From the NCBI GenBank assembly GCA_021828545.1, contig JAJZEN010000104.1, positions 313-45,846 on the forward strand: a stretch of 45,534 nt of DNA. The letters run 5' to 3'. The notes beneath the pieces were generated by a model. That model did no database searches. It was not told where the DNA came from and was given only the letters and a program-made list of their open reading frames with translations. Each line of letters starts with the position of its first letter. The first letter of the stretch is position 1. The position numbers and the translations under genes were made by a program. This stretch comes from Actinomycetes bacterium (GTDB lineage: Bacteria > Actinomycetota > Acidimicrobiia > Acidimicrobiales > RAAP-2). Below, in pieces: positions 7,783-15,783 of the stretch.

Positions 7783-7959
7783 CTACTCGCCGTCGCTCCT
7801 CTTTTTTCTCATCAACACCCGGGCGATCAAATAGATGGCCCCGACGACGATGGCAATTTCAATGATGGTGCGGATGACACTGGTCAATAAGGTGACAAGG
7901 ACCAGCGCCACCACCGCAGCGACGATCACCCCTACGACGGTTCCTTTGGTTTTATCCAT
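7783..7959 (-). CDS. Small membrane protein of 58 residues
   Basis: An ATG at 7959 preceded by GAGGTG (spacer about four bases) opens a 58-residue frame beginning MDKTKGTVVG and ending in a charged tail with the cluster RKKRSDGE. Residues 7-25 and 32-48 are strongly hydrophobic, so it should be a one- or two-pass inner-membrane protein with a short basic cytosolic end. I recognise no family. It diverges from the L,D-transpeptidase gene across 72 bases and lies just upstream of tRNA-Cys. The good ribosome binding site, a membrane-like composition throughout and the lack of a competing frame support it as a real gene. Confidence 0.7.
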   Translation of the reverse strand: MDKTKGTVVGVIVAAVVALVLVTLLTSVIRTIIEIAIVVGAIYLIARVLMRKKRSDGE

Positions 7960-8031
7960 GATTCACCTCGTTCTGATAGTTCACTCAATCGTAAGAGTTC
8001 GCGGTACCCTACGACCATTAGGCTACGTCTC

Positions 8032-9078
8032 ATGAGAAAGTTCGTAGCGCGCACCGTAGCTTTAACTTCCCTGGTCGTTCTGACCTGCGTGCCCGTTGCC
8101 TCCCTCGCCCAGGCCGAAACGCCCACCCTGGTGAATGCCAGTGGCCAGGTCACCTCGACCGTAACGACCTCGATGCCCCTCCTACGACTGCATCTCACGA
8201 GCGCGGTGAACGCCGGTCGCCTGCCCCCACTCAAGGTGACACCGACGTTGGTGACCAGATGGCAACAGATCAGCCCCTTCGAAGTACAAGCGGTGGCGGT
8301 GGGGTCGGCGACTTCGACGCTGGCCTACTCCATCTCCCTCCCAACGTCGTTTCATTGTGCGAGCACCTGCACGGTCGCGACATCGCACATCGTCCAAACA
8401 GTCGTTGACGTGAATACGACGTGGGAAGAACAGCTCCTCGCTGAACTGAACTACCTCCCGGTGTCCTTCACCAGTCTGGTGGCCGATTCGTCGCCATCCT
8501 CACAGGTGCCCGGAGTCTTTTCGTGGCGCTTCCCCTCCTTGCCCGCCTCGTTTATCTCACAGTGGACGCCGGGGGTTCCTAACGTCATCCTGACGGGGGC
8601 GATCATGAACTTCCAGAACGTGCACGGCCTCGCGACGACGGGTGTCGTCGACGCGACCACCTGGAACGCCTTGGTGGCGGCAGCGAACACGCACCAAATG
8701 GACCCGGCGAGTTACAACTACGTGGACGTGACCGAGACGTCACCCGAGGTCCTCACGCTCTACGAAAATGGTGTCGGGAAATTCCGTACGTTGGTCAACA
8801 CGGGGATCGCGGTGTCGACAACTCAAATCGGTACGTACCCGGTCTACCTTCGCTACACCACCCAGACGATGTCGGGTACGAATCCGAATGGCTCGCACTA
8901 CTCCGACCCCGGGATCCCTTGGGTCTCGTATTTCTACGGTGGCGATGCGCTACACGGCTTCATCCGCGCGTCTTATGGATTCCCACAAAGCCTGGGTTGT
9001 GTGGAGATGCCATTTGCCTCCGCCGCCACGGTCTGGCCCCACACGCCCATTGGAACCCTCGTCACGGTGCGGGCGTAG
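8032..9078 (+). CDS. Secreted L,D-transpeptidase (YkuD domain) with a peptidoglycan-binding motif
   Basis: A 348-residue exported protein. Residues 1-29 form a Sec signal peptide ending near SLAQA. A central segment with FQNVHGLATTGVVDATTWNA (about residue 196) matches the helical PG_binding_1 repeat. The C-terminal YkuD domain carries the catalytic set His308 in LHGF and Cys323 in SLGCVEM. Such enzymes make 3-3 cross-links in peptidoglycan or attach proteins to meso-diaminopimelate, which suits the complete diaminopimelate pathway encoded in this window. The start ATG is the first in frame. Its 3' end overlaps the convergent dinB gene by 17 bases. The weak similarity of residues 30-190 to known domains leaves that part unassigned. 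Confidence 0.9.
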   Translation: MRKFVARTVALTSLVVLTCVPVASLAQAETPTLVNASGQVTSTVTTSMPLLRLHLTSAVNAGRLPPLKVTPTLVTRWQQISPFEVQAVAVGSATSTLAYSISLPTSFHCASTCTVATSHIVQTVVDVNTTWEEQLLAELNYLPVSFTSLVADSSPSSQVPGVFSWRFPSLPASFISQWTPGVPNVILTGAIMNFQNVHGLATTGVVDATTWNALVAAANTHQMDPASYNYVDVTETSPEVLTLYENGVGKFRTLVNTGIAVSTTQIGTYPVYLRYTTQTMSGTNPNGSHYSDPGIPWVSYFYGGDALHGFIRASYGFPQSLGCVEMPFASAATVWPHTPIGTLVTVRA

Positions 9079-10405
9079 TCGGACTCTCTGGTCCGAAGGC
9101 GTGACTGCCACGTTGTCGTTCGATGCGTAGACCATCCCCGTAGAGGTCAGACGCTACGCCCACCGAGTTCGCTCCGTAGCGTTGTCGGATGTCGTCGAGA
9201 GCGTCGCGCAGGGCCGCCGAGGACATTTGACGTTCTCGTGAGTGCTCCACCGCCTCGTCGCGCACGTCGCTGCTGACACTCACCCCAAAGCTGAGTTGCA
9301 CCGGGTTGTTTTCGCGTGCGAGAAAAGATGAGGCGTACAGACCCAGCAACCGCACGGGACGCGAGAGGTCGACACTGCCCGCCAGGGCTTGCGCCAGTGA
9401 GCATATGGCGGCTTCGTCATCGACCCCGAAGGGTAACGTCTGCGAACGCGACAAGGACGTGAGGTCGTCGAATCGAAGAACCACCGAGAGGGTCCGCGCC
9501 ACGCGGCCTTGCGCACGTAGGGCTCGGGCGACTACTCCCGCGTGATGACGACATTGGGCGAACACCTCTCCGGGTCCGACCAGGGACGTGGCGAAGGTTT
9601 GGTCGTGGCCCAGGGACTTGAGTTCGCGACGGGAGTCGACGGGCCGGTCGTCCTCCCCGCGAGCGTACGAGGCGAGCGTGGCGGCCATGGCCGATCCCAC
9701 GTGACGCGCGAGTGACGCCTGGTCAACACCGCGTAGATCGCGGACCCAATACAATCCGAGTTGCTGAAGCTTCTTGGCGGTGGCTGGGCCCACTCCCCAG
9801 AGCGCACGCACCGGCATCTCTTCGAGCCAGTTACGTTCCATCTCTCGACTGACCCACACGACGCCGGGACCCTCGAGGAGTTGATGATCCACGATACGGG
9901 GCTTAGATCTCTTGGAGGCGAGTTTGGCGAACAACTTGTTACGCCCGAGTCCGACGCCGCATTCGAGGAACAATTCCTCACGAATCCGTCTCCTCAGTTG
10001 TTGCGCGGCCTCCACGGGTCGAATACGCAAGCGTCGCAAACTGCGCAAATCAGCGAAGACCTCGTCCAGACCGAGGGGCTCGTACTCGGGAGTCAAATCG
10101 TTGACCAATGAGTGAAATCGATGCGAATACTGCTCGTAGCGCTCGAATCGACCGGGAAGAATGATGAGCTCTGGACAAAGGCGGCGCGCAACCACTGACG
10201 GCATCGCACTGGTGACGCCCTGGCGCCGCGCCTCGTAACTCGCGCTCGCAATCACCCCACGCGCGGCGGACCCCCCGACGCAAACAGGACGACCGACGAG
10301 GGATGGGTCATCGAGAATCTCCACCGAAGCGAAGAACGCGTCGAGATCTACGTGCAAGATGGGCACTTCGTGGAGCGAGGGCGAACTATTCGGCGAGTTC
10401 GACAC
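9062..10405 (-). CDS. dinB: DNA polymerase IV (Y family)
   Basis: A 447-residue translesion polymerase. The palm begins HVDLDAFFASVE (residues 18-29, first metal Asp). The second catalytic motif is GLDEV, where most relatives have S-[IL]-D-E; the Asp and Glu are kept. The helix-hairpin-helix region (WGVGPATAKKLQQLG) and little finger (SLGHDQTF) follow in the usual order, so the protein looks complete. The start is GTG at 10405 with GAGG about ten bases upstream; it overlaps the PIG-L gene's end by 20 bases, so the two are probably co-transcribed. No LexA box is visible near it. The last 17 bases overlap the convergent L,D-transpeptidase gene. Confidence 0.92.
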   Translation of the reverse strand: MSNSPNSSPSLHEVPILHVDLDAFFASVEILDDPSLVGRPVCVGGSAARGVIASASYEARRQGVTSAMPSVVARRLCPELIILPGRFERYEQYSHRFHSLVNDLTPEYEPLGLDEVFADLRSLRRLRIRPVEAAQQLRRRIREELFLECGVGLGRNKLFAKLASKRSKPRIVDHQLLEGPGVVWVSREMERNWLEEMPVRALWGVGPATAKKLQQLGLYWVRDLRGVDQASLARHVGSAMAATLASYARGEDDRPVDSRRELKSLGHDQTFATSLVGPGEVFAQCRHHAGVVARALRAQGRVARTLSVVLRFDDLTSLSRSQTLPFGVDDEAAICSLAQALAGSVDLSRPVRLLGLYASSFLARENNPVQLSFGVSVSSDVRDEAVEHSRERQMSSAALRDALDDIRQRYGANSVGVASDLYGDGLRIERQRGSHAFGPESPTTPAP

Positions 10406-11093
10406 TGCGAAAAGCCTCGGCGAAAGGGATCCCGAGTGGCCGGCCCGCCTGCGACGCGCGTCCTCGGACGACGTCGCTCACGGCTCCGACGTCATCGCCC
10501 GTCTGGGAGTGGTGTGCCAACACAGCCTTGACCTTGACGTCGATGGTCGACGTGACGTCAATGGCGACGTCGGGTTCGTGCGTACCGCTGAGCAGTAGCC
10601 ACGATACTTGGTGTGCCACCCCCTGGTCCGGGTAGTACAGGGGCATTGCCGCAGCGGGCGCGGCAGCGTCCAGCAATGCCCATCCCGCCTCACGGTGGTC
10701 ACGATGATTGACGTAGACCCCGCCGAAGAATGTTGCAGTCGGATCGGGGCCCAGGATGACTTCGGGCCGCACACTACGAATGAGCCCGACGAGCGTACTG
10801 CGAAGATGGTCGGAATTGGTGACCTCACCGTCAGGTACCTCAAGACTACGTACCCGAGAAACACCCAGCATGTCCGCGGCGAGTTGTGATTCGGACCGAC
10901 GAACGTCGCGAAGACTTTCGGGCCTCGTTTGTGATCCGTGCGCGCCCTTGGAGCCATCGCAAATGACCACCAGGTGAACCGCGCACCCCAGTGCAGCCCA
11001 CAACGCCATGACGCCACCCGCGGCCACATCGGCGTCGTCGGGATGCGCGTAGATTGCCATCGCCGTGCGCGGCCGCAAATCAAGACTTCTCAT
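10386..11093 (-). CDS. PIG-L (LmbE-like) deacetylase
   Basis: A 235-residue zinc-dependent N-acetyl deacetylase of the PIG-L / LmbE family. The zinc and catalytic motif AHPDD is at residues 16-20 and the third metal-ligand region is VNHRDHREAG. Relatives deacetylate GlcNAc-inositol or GlcNAc-malate (MshB, BshB) or thiol conjugates (Mca). A mycothiol role would fit the mycoredoxin-like domain encoded at 5.9 kb, but the sequence alone does not separate these options. ATG 11093 follows GGAGTTAGAAG. It starts three bases after the nrdR stop and overlaps dinB, so nrdR, this gene and dinB form one leftward unit. Confidence 0.85.
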   Translation of the reverse strand: MRSLDLRPRTAMAIYAHPDDADVAAGGVMALWAALGCAVHLVVICDGSKGAHGSQTRPESLRDVRRSESQLAADMLGVSRVRSLEVPDGEVTNSDHLRSTLVGLIRSVRPEVILGPDPTATFFGGVYVNHRDHREAGWALLDAAAPAAAMPLYYPDQGVAHQVSWLLLSGTHEPDVAIDVTSTIDVKVKAVLAHHSQTGDDVGAVSDVVRGRASQAGRPLGIPFAEAFRSVELAE

Positions 11094-11096
11094 CTT

Positions 11097-11567
11097 CTAA
11101 CTCCGAAGTTTTGGTGCGGTGGTCTTCACCAACATACCGACCTCGCGTGCGAAGTCGTCGGCGTCCTCGAAACCCTTATACACCGATGCGAAACGCACGT
11201 ACGCCACGTCATCGACGTCGCGCAGGGCCTCCAAGGTGGCCACTCCCACCTCTTCACTCGTGACATCACGATTAAGCAACCGCATCGTCTCCTCCACTGA
11301 CTCGGCGATCTCATCGAGACGCGAACCCTCGATCGGGCGATTCTTGAAGGCCGAACGAATGCCCGAGAGGATTTTCCCGCGATCGAACGGTTCGCGGTCT
11401 CCTGAACGCTTCGTCACGTAGAGTCCAACTTCTTCAAGGCGTTCGAAGGTGGTGTAGCGATGTCCGCACGCTGAACATTCCCGTCGCCGGCGAATCGCCA
11501 CTCCGTCTTCCGCGAGTCGAGAATCGACAACGCGGTCGTCGTCAGCGGAACAAAAAGGACAACGCAC
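11097..11567 (-). CDS. nrdR: Transcriptional repressor NrdR
   Basis: A repressor of ribonucleotide reductase genes that senses ATP/dATP. It has an N-terminal zinc ribbon (CPFC near the start, then CSAC before HRYTTFER) and an ATP-cone domain from about residue 45. I chose GTG 11567 because the family starts M-x-C-P-F-C directly; this gives 156 residues. A GTG at 11582 would add five residues (MYRKD) and has a slightly better upstream AGG. The gene follows the SOS-controlled LysM gene by about 30 bases on the same strand, an order shared with mycobacteria and corynebacteria. No nrd reductase gene lies in the window, so its targets are elsewhere. Confidence 0.93.
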   Translation of the reverse strand: MRCPFCSADDDRVVDSRLAEDGVAIRRRRECSACGHRYTTFERLEEVGLYVTKRSGDREPFDRGKILSGIRSAFKNRPIEGSRLDEIAESVEETMRLLNRDVTSEEVGVATLEALRDVDDVAYVRFASVYKGFEDADDFAREVGMLVKTTAPKLRS

Positions 11568-11598
11568 GTCTTTACGATACACCGAAAAGCCTGAAATA

Positions 11599-12036
11599 TT
11601 AGGGAATTAGGACGTGTTCACCAGCGATGACCACGCTCGAATGGAGTTCGGCGACCAGGGCCGCGCGAGCTATACCGGGACGCACCGGATTGACTTCGGC
11701 GGCGATCGTCGAGAGAGTGTCACCCGGTTGGACGACGTAGACCATTCCTGAGGCCAAAGTGGTGCTTGACGCGAGATCGGTCGAAAGTCCAGCACCGTTC
11801 GTCCCGCCGAAAGCATGACCCGGCCACGCCAGTAGTACCAGAGTCGCCGCGAGTAAAGCGACCACGACACTACGCCGACGACGTTGCTTCATTCGCGCAC
11901 GCGCGGCGCGCCGATTCGCGACCAGCGGACCGCGACGGTAATGAGGAAGATTGGTTTCCTCACGAACAACGCGAAGTAGGGGGCGGACGACTTCGACATC
12001 GTCGAGTTCATCGCGGAACATTTCCACTGCGGCCAT
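11599..12036 (-). CDS. SOS-regulated LysM membrane protein, probable cell-division inhibitor (ChiZ/DivS-like)
   Basis: A 145-residue protein with a basic cytosolic N-terminus (residues 1-55, ending KQRRRR), one membrane helix at about 56-75, and an extracytoplasmic LysM domain from about 99 (YVVQPGDTLSTIA) to the end. The promoter contains two LexA boxes, so it should be induced by DNA damage. In Mycobacterium the gene between lexA and nrdR (Rv2719c, ChiZ) and in Corynebacterium the gene divS have the same size range, layout and neighbour nrdR, and they block division during the SOS response. That role is inferred for this gene. ATG 12036 follows GAGGAG. It would be co-transcribed with nrdR. 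Confidence 0.82.
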   Translation of the reverse strand: MAAVEMFRDELDDVEVVRPLLRVVREETNLPHYRRGPLVANRRAARARMKQRRRRSVVVALLAATLVLLAWPGHAFGGTNGAGLSTDLASSTTLASGMVYVVQPGDTLSTIAAEVNPVRPGIARAALVAELHSSVVIAGEHVLIP

Positions 12037-12060
12037 GACGTTCTCCTCATTCTTATACTA

Positions 12061-12074
12061 CGAACACGTGTTCG
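12061..12074. promoter_or_regulatory. LexA (SOS) box 1 of the LysM gene
   Basis: CGAACACGTGTTCG fits the actinobacterial consensus CGAAC-N4-GTTCG exactly. It is the centre of a perfect 32-base palindrome spanning 12052-12083. It lies immediately downstream of the -10 element, so bound LexA would block promoter escape. Confidence 0.9.
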
Positions 12075-12075
12075 T

Positions 12076-12104
12076 AGTATAAGCGAACAGGTGTTCGTAT
12101 GCAA
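12076..12104 (-). promoter_or_regulatory. Sigma-70 type promoter of the LysM gene
   Basis: On the minus strand TTGCAT (12099-12104) and TATACT (12076-12081) are separated by exactly 17 bases. The spacer consists almost entirely of the second LexA box, and the first box follows the -10. Transcription would start near 12069, leaving a leader of roughly 30 bases with GAGGAG before the ATG. Confidence 0.75.
12084..12097. promoter_or_regulatory. LexA (SOS) box 2 of the LysM gene
   Basis: CGAACAGGTGTTCG matches CGAAC-N4-GTTCG exactly and lies between the -35 and -10 elements of the LysM promoter. Its core AACAGGTGTT is shared with the distal LexA box of lexA at 19632-19647. The centres of the two LysM boxes are 23 bases apart. 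Confidence 0.88.
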
Positions 12105-12123
12105 CCTAAATGTGACGGAGAAC

Positions 12124-13461
12124 CTAGAGACGCAGCATTCGCAGCTCCCGTCCGACTCGACCGAACCCTTCACCGATTGAGGTGCGGCCCCGCAGGGTCG
12201 CCTGCACTTCACTCAACCCCCTCACGAGGCGTATTTGATGGCGTTGGACCAAGCGAGCACACTCTAGGGAGAGGCTGTGACAAGGATGATCGTGAGAATC
12301 CGTCACCTGACCATCGGTGACCCAGATCACCGCACCACTGGGGCGAGCATGGCGTAACGCCCAGTGCAGTACGGGTCCGTCGACGCCGTTGCCCACATTT
12401 CCTGCTCGCGCCCGGCTGGCCACGAGGCCCGCCTTGGCTAGGACCCAGACGTTCGGCGTTCCTCCCGTGTCACCAGGTCGGTGGCTATAACCAACGATCA
12501 ACGCCTCCGGCGCGCTGGCGAGGAGCCCATCCAACTCCTCGACGGTGACATCCATTGAACCCGATTGGTCGATCACGATGACTCCTCCCGCACGCGTGGT
12601 CTTGTGCGAAAATGCTCTTTGCTGGGGGTCGGTCAAAAGTCGACTCGGGTGACGCATGACAGTTCCGCTCGTCGCCGGACGATGGCGGCGAGGGCCCCCA
12701 TGGCGCGTCCGAGAGACATAGGACATCGAATCATCAAAGACCAGAGTCGCGAACTGCCCGCTTGGGGCCCGCCGAGCACCCGGTTCGAGGGAACGACGAA
12801 ACCCTCGAAGGGCATCCCTTCCCTCGGGGACACGCGTGGAACCCGCTCGACTGATCAAACGGGCAATGGGGAGGGTCACGTTGGCATAGCCGCACGGAAT
12901 ACCTTCGTCATTGAGGGTGGTGTCACCGATGGAGGCGAGGTCGACATTCTGGATCATTGCGTCAATGCTCTTTTTGATGGTTCGAAAACCAGGGATCCAC
13001 CCTGATCGAGCGGAGCGAATCCCACGAAGGAACTCGGCTTCCGCTCCGGTACCCGCGATGGCCACGAAGAAGCTCACGGCTTCGCTCCATTCGCCCATCT
13101 CGGCCAAGCGTTTACCCCCGGGACGCTCGGATCCGTCACAAAGAATCGAAACATCAAAGGCCAGTCTCGCGAGCAGAAGATTGACCCGGTATTCTTCGGC
13201 GCACTCCAAAGCGCGAACCGAAATCTCCGGGTCTGACGTCGTATGGTCGCGAAGATGGGGACTGACGCGAATATGCATGAGCTCGTGCGCGCGAACGATC
13301 CTCGACAGGCTGTCGCCACCGAGAGGAACCCTCAACACACGCTCGGTCAGATTGCAACTGGCTCCCCCGCGAAGAGCCGAACCCGCTTCAATGGTCCACG
13401 CGCCTTGCGCGAACCCATCATTTCGCCCCTGGACGAGTTCGGGAAAGACGCTCGACCTCAA
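12124..13461 (-). CDS. HEXXH metallopeptidase-like protein with a C-terminal VWA domain
   Basis: A 445-residue cytosolic protein with two recognisable parts. The N-terminal half has a zinc-protease motif HELMH (residues 59-63), with candidate third ligands in ECAEEYR near residue 87. The C-terminal part is a von Willebrand A domain with a MIDAS motif DQSGS (Asp298, Ser300, Ser302) and a later Asp in VTDGQVT (about 383). This order matches the DUF2201 group of predicted metallopeptidase plus VWA-like proteins, which pair with MoxR-type ATPases. It starts at TTG 13461, overlapping the ATPase stop by four bases (TTGA). The target is unknown; such pairs often remodel proteins or help metal-cofactor insertion. 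Proteolytic activity is not shown by sequence alone. Confidence 0.75.
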   Translation of the reverse strand: MRSSVFPELVQGRNDGFAQGAWTIEAGSALRGGASCNLTERVLRVPLGGDSLSRIVRAHELMHIRVSPHLRDHTTSDPEISVRALECAEEYRVNLLLARLAFDVSILCDGSERPGGKRLAEMGEWSEAVSFFVAIAGTGAEAEFLRGIRSARSGWIPGFRTIKKSIDAMIQNVDLASIGDTTLNDEGIPCGYANVTLPIARLISRAGSTRVPEGRDALRGFRRSLEPGARRAPSGQFATLVFDDSMSYVSRTRHGGPRRHRPATSGTVMRHPSRLLTDPQQRAFSHKTTRAGGVIVIDQSGSMDVTVEELDGLLASAPEALIVGYSHRPGDTGGTPNVWVLAKAGLVASRARAGNVGNGVDGPVLHWALRHARPSGAVIWVTDGQVTDSHDHPCHSLSLECARLVQRHQIRLVRGLSEVQATLRGRTSIGEGFGRVGRELRMLRL

Positions 13462-14186
13462 CCGAGTGATCCAATTGATAGCGCATCGATGATGGCTCGA
13501 CCCGACTCGACGCCGAACAGAATTCGGGCCGCACGTTCCGCACCGAGTCGTGCCCTCAATTGGTCGAACGCGTAGAAACTGCGTAGCGAGACGCGCCGCG
13601 CCTCTTCGCCCATCGACCCGTTGAGCGCCGGACCCTTCAAGTCATCACTCAAAGAAGCGACCGCGAGGGGGTGCGGACGATCGATGAGAATGGCGACGGG
13701 GAAGCGATCACGCAAGGCTGGCGGAAGTACCTCAAGATCTTCGAGATTAGTGGTCATGACCACCGAGAAATCAGGTCCGGGTTTAACCCACTGGCCAGTC
13801 TCGGGGTTCCGCCAACGGGCTGATTCCACCGAATCGGTGATAGCGAGCAACGTGCTCAGGGCGTCTCCCGAGGCGCGATCGACCTCGTCCACCACCAATC
13901 GGCCGCCGCGTCCCGAATTGCTGCTCCACGCCCGAATCGCGGGGCCCTCGCGCCACTCCCATTTGCCGGCCCCCGTCGGCATCCACGTCCCAGTAATCTC
14001 ACCCGTCGTCAGATCTTCGGTGCACACCAAACGCTCGGACACTCCCCTCGTGGTACCAAGTTTGAGCGCACCATAGGTCTTTCCGGTCCCGGGTGGTCCG
14101 TAGAGCAAGACTCTCGTGATCCCCGCACACAGTACATCGACGACATCATTCCAGCACTGACCAACTTCAAAATCCCCTACTTCCAC
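13458..14186 (-). CDS. MoxR-type AAA+ ATPase
   Basis: A 242-residue AAA+ ATPase (AAA_5 / MoxR-CbbQ-NorQ type). Walker A is GPPGTGKT (residues 30-37), Walker B is LVVDEVDRA, sensor 1 lies in VVMTTNLED and the arginine-finger region is ALRDRF. I chose GTG 14186 because GAGGAGG stands four bases before it; an in-frame TTG at 14255 would add 23 residues. It overlaps the VWA gene by four bases, a strong sign that the two products act together, the ATPase ring driving the VWA adaptor. It begins 81 bases after livF on the same strand with no hairpin between, so it may be co-transcribed with the transporter genes. Confidence 0.85.
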   Translation of the reverse strand: MEVGDFEVGQCWNDVVDVLCAGITRVLLYGPPGTGKTYGALKLGTTRGVSERLVCTEDLTTGEITGTWMPTGAGKWEWREGPAIRAWSSNSGRGGRLVVDEVDRASGDALSTLLAITDSVESARWRNPETGQWVKPGPDFSVVMTTNLEDLEVLPPALRDRFPVAILIDRPHPLAVASLSDDLKGPALNGSMGEEARRVSLRSFYAFDQLRARLGAERAARILFGVESGRAIIDALSIGSLG

Positions 14187-14267
14187 GTCGCCTCCTCGAA
14201 GGACCCAACGGTCGCACCGAGGAGTCAGGCGCCGACGAAAGTACTCCGGAGTCAACTACGCCAACGA

Positions 14268-14975
14268 CTATTCCACGGCCTCCCCGAGATACACCGCGCG
14301 CACACGGGGATCGTGCAAGAGTTTCTCCGACGTGTCGCTGAAGGCGATGACCCCGTTCTCCATCACGTAGCCCCGATCCGCCAAACGCAGCGCATGCGCA
14401 GCATTTTGCTCGACCACCAGGACCGTGGTGCCCCCGTCGCGGATCTCACCGATAATTCGAAAAATCTGATCGATAATCATGGGCGCCAGCCCCATGGAGG
14501 GTTCGTCCAGGAGCAGTAGACGAGGTTGCGACATCAGCGCCCGACCAATGGCGAGCATCTGCTGTTCACCGCCCGACAGATTGCCACCCAACTGCTTTCG
14601 GCGCTCCTTAAGGATAGGAAAGAGGGAATACATCCTCTCCATATCCCCAACGTAATTATCCTTACGCCCGTAGGCGCCCATTTCGAGGTTCTCCTGCACC
14701 GTCATCTCTGGAAAAATGCGTCGACCCTCGGGTACGTGGCTGATTCCCATCGAACTGAACATATGGGCCTTCACGTTGGTGATGTCGTCGCCGTCGAACG
14801 TGATGGTTCCCGATGTGGGCGCGTGGAGCCCCGACAGCATCCGCAGGGTGGTGGATTTACCAGCGCCGTTGGCCCCCAGGAGCGTTACCACCTCGCCCTG
14901 ATTCACTTCGAAACTGACACCGTGGAGTGCGGTGATCGCCCCGTAGCGCACGACCGCATCTTTAACGCTAAGCAT
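14268..14975 (-). CDS. livF: Branched-chain amino acid ABC transporter, ATP-binding protein LivF
   Basis: A 235-residue ABC ATPase. Walker A is GANGAGKST, the signature is LSGGEQQ, Walker B is LLLLDEPS followed by the MGLAPM stretch typical of LivF, and the H-loop His falls in QNAAHAL. It forms the ATPase pair with LivG under the LivH/LivM membrane subunits. ATG 14975 (MLSVKDAV) follows GGAGG; a longer frame to 15005 has no equivalent signal. Its start overlaps the livG end by eight bases. The substrate class (Leu/Ile/Val or another hydrophobic or amide compound) is assigned from family only. Confidence 0.92.
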   Translation of the reverse strand: MLSVKDAVVRYGAITALHGVSFEVNQGEVVTLLGANGAGKSTTLRMLSGLHAPTSGTITFDGDDITNVKAHMFSSMGISHVPEGRRIFPEMTVQENLEMGAYGRKDNYVGDMERMYSLFPILKERRKQLGGNLSGGEQQMLAIGRALMSQPRLLLLDEPSMGLAPMIIDQIFRIIGEIRDGGTTVLVVEQNAAHALRLADRGYVMENGVIAFSDTSEKLLHDPRVRAVYLGEAVE

Positions 14976-15783
14976 CTCTTGCCTCCTGCGCCACACCAGT
15001 GTCAACAGAGCCCAAGTACGCCTCGATGACGGAGGGATTGCTTCTGATTTCGGCGGGCGTCCCTTCAGCGATGACCGATCCGAAATTCAGCACGTAGAGA
15101 CGTTCGGCGAGCGACATGACCAATTTCATGTCGTGCTCAATGAGCAAAATTGATACGCCCATCTCGTCACGTACCTTACGAATCAATTCCACCAACTCCA
15201 ACTTCTCGGTCGGGTTCGTACCGGCAGCCGGCTCGTCGAGCAACAGAACGTCGGGAGCGGTCGCGAGCCCGCGAGCAATCTCCAGACGTCGTCGAGCACC
15301 GTAGTTAAGTGTCGACGCGATCGCATTCGCCTGTTGAGTGAGACCCACGAATTCCAAGAGTTCCTTGGTGCGTATGTCCGAGCGGTGCTCATCACGACGA
15401 GTACCCGGTCCCTTGAACATCGCCCCCACCACACCCAAACCACGATGTGACTCGGCGCCAATCTTCACGTTCTCGAACGTCGTCATGGCGTTGAACATTC
15501 GCGAAGCCTGAAAGGTCCTCGCCACCCCCGCCGCACTCACGCGAAACGGCTTCTTTCCAATAATTGATATCGCCTTGCCCCGAGAGTTGGTAAAAACGAT
15601 TGCTCCTTCCTGGGGAGCGTAGACACCGGTCAGGGAGTTGAACAGCGAAGTCTTTCCCGCCCCGTTCGGACCGATAATCGCCAGAATCTCCCCTCGACTT
15701 TGGTGCAGGTTGACTTTGTTCAGCGACACGACCCCACCGAATCGCAGCGTCACGTCCCTGACGTCGAAGAGGGGCGAGATCAC
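14968..15783 (-). CDS. livG: Branched-chain amino acid ABC transporter, ATP-binding protein LivG
   Basis: A 271-residue ABC ATPase of the LivG type. Walker A is GPNGAGKTS, the signature region is NYGARRRLEIARG in place of a strict LSGGQ (usual for LivG), Walker B is LLLDEPAAG and the H-loop is IEHDMK. The C-terminal VLNFGSVIAEGTP stretch is typical of the BCA_ABC_TP_C segment. GTG 15783 overlaps the livM stop by four bases (GTGA), and its end overlaps livF by eight, so the genes are tightly coupled. Confidence 0.92.
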   Translation of the reverse strand: MISPLFDVRDVTLRFGGVVSLNKVNLHQSRGEILAIIGPNGAGKTSLFNSLTGVYAPQEGAIVFTNSRGKAISIIGKKPFRVSAAGVARTFQASRMFNAMTTFENVKIGAESHRGLGVVGAMFKGPGTRRDEHRSDIRTKELLEFVGLTQQANAIASTLNYGARRRLEIARGLATAPDVLLLDEPAAGTNPTEKLELVELIRKVRDEMGVSILLIEHDMKLVMSLAERLYVLNFGSVIAEGTPAEIRSNPSVIEAYLGSVDTGVAQEARDA

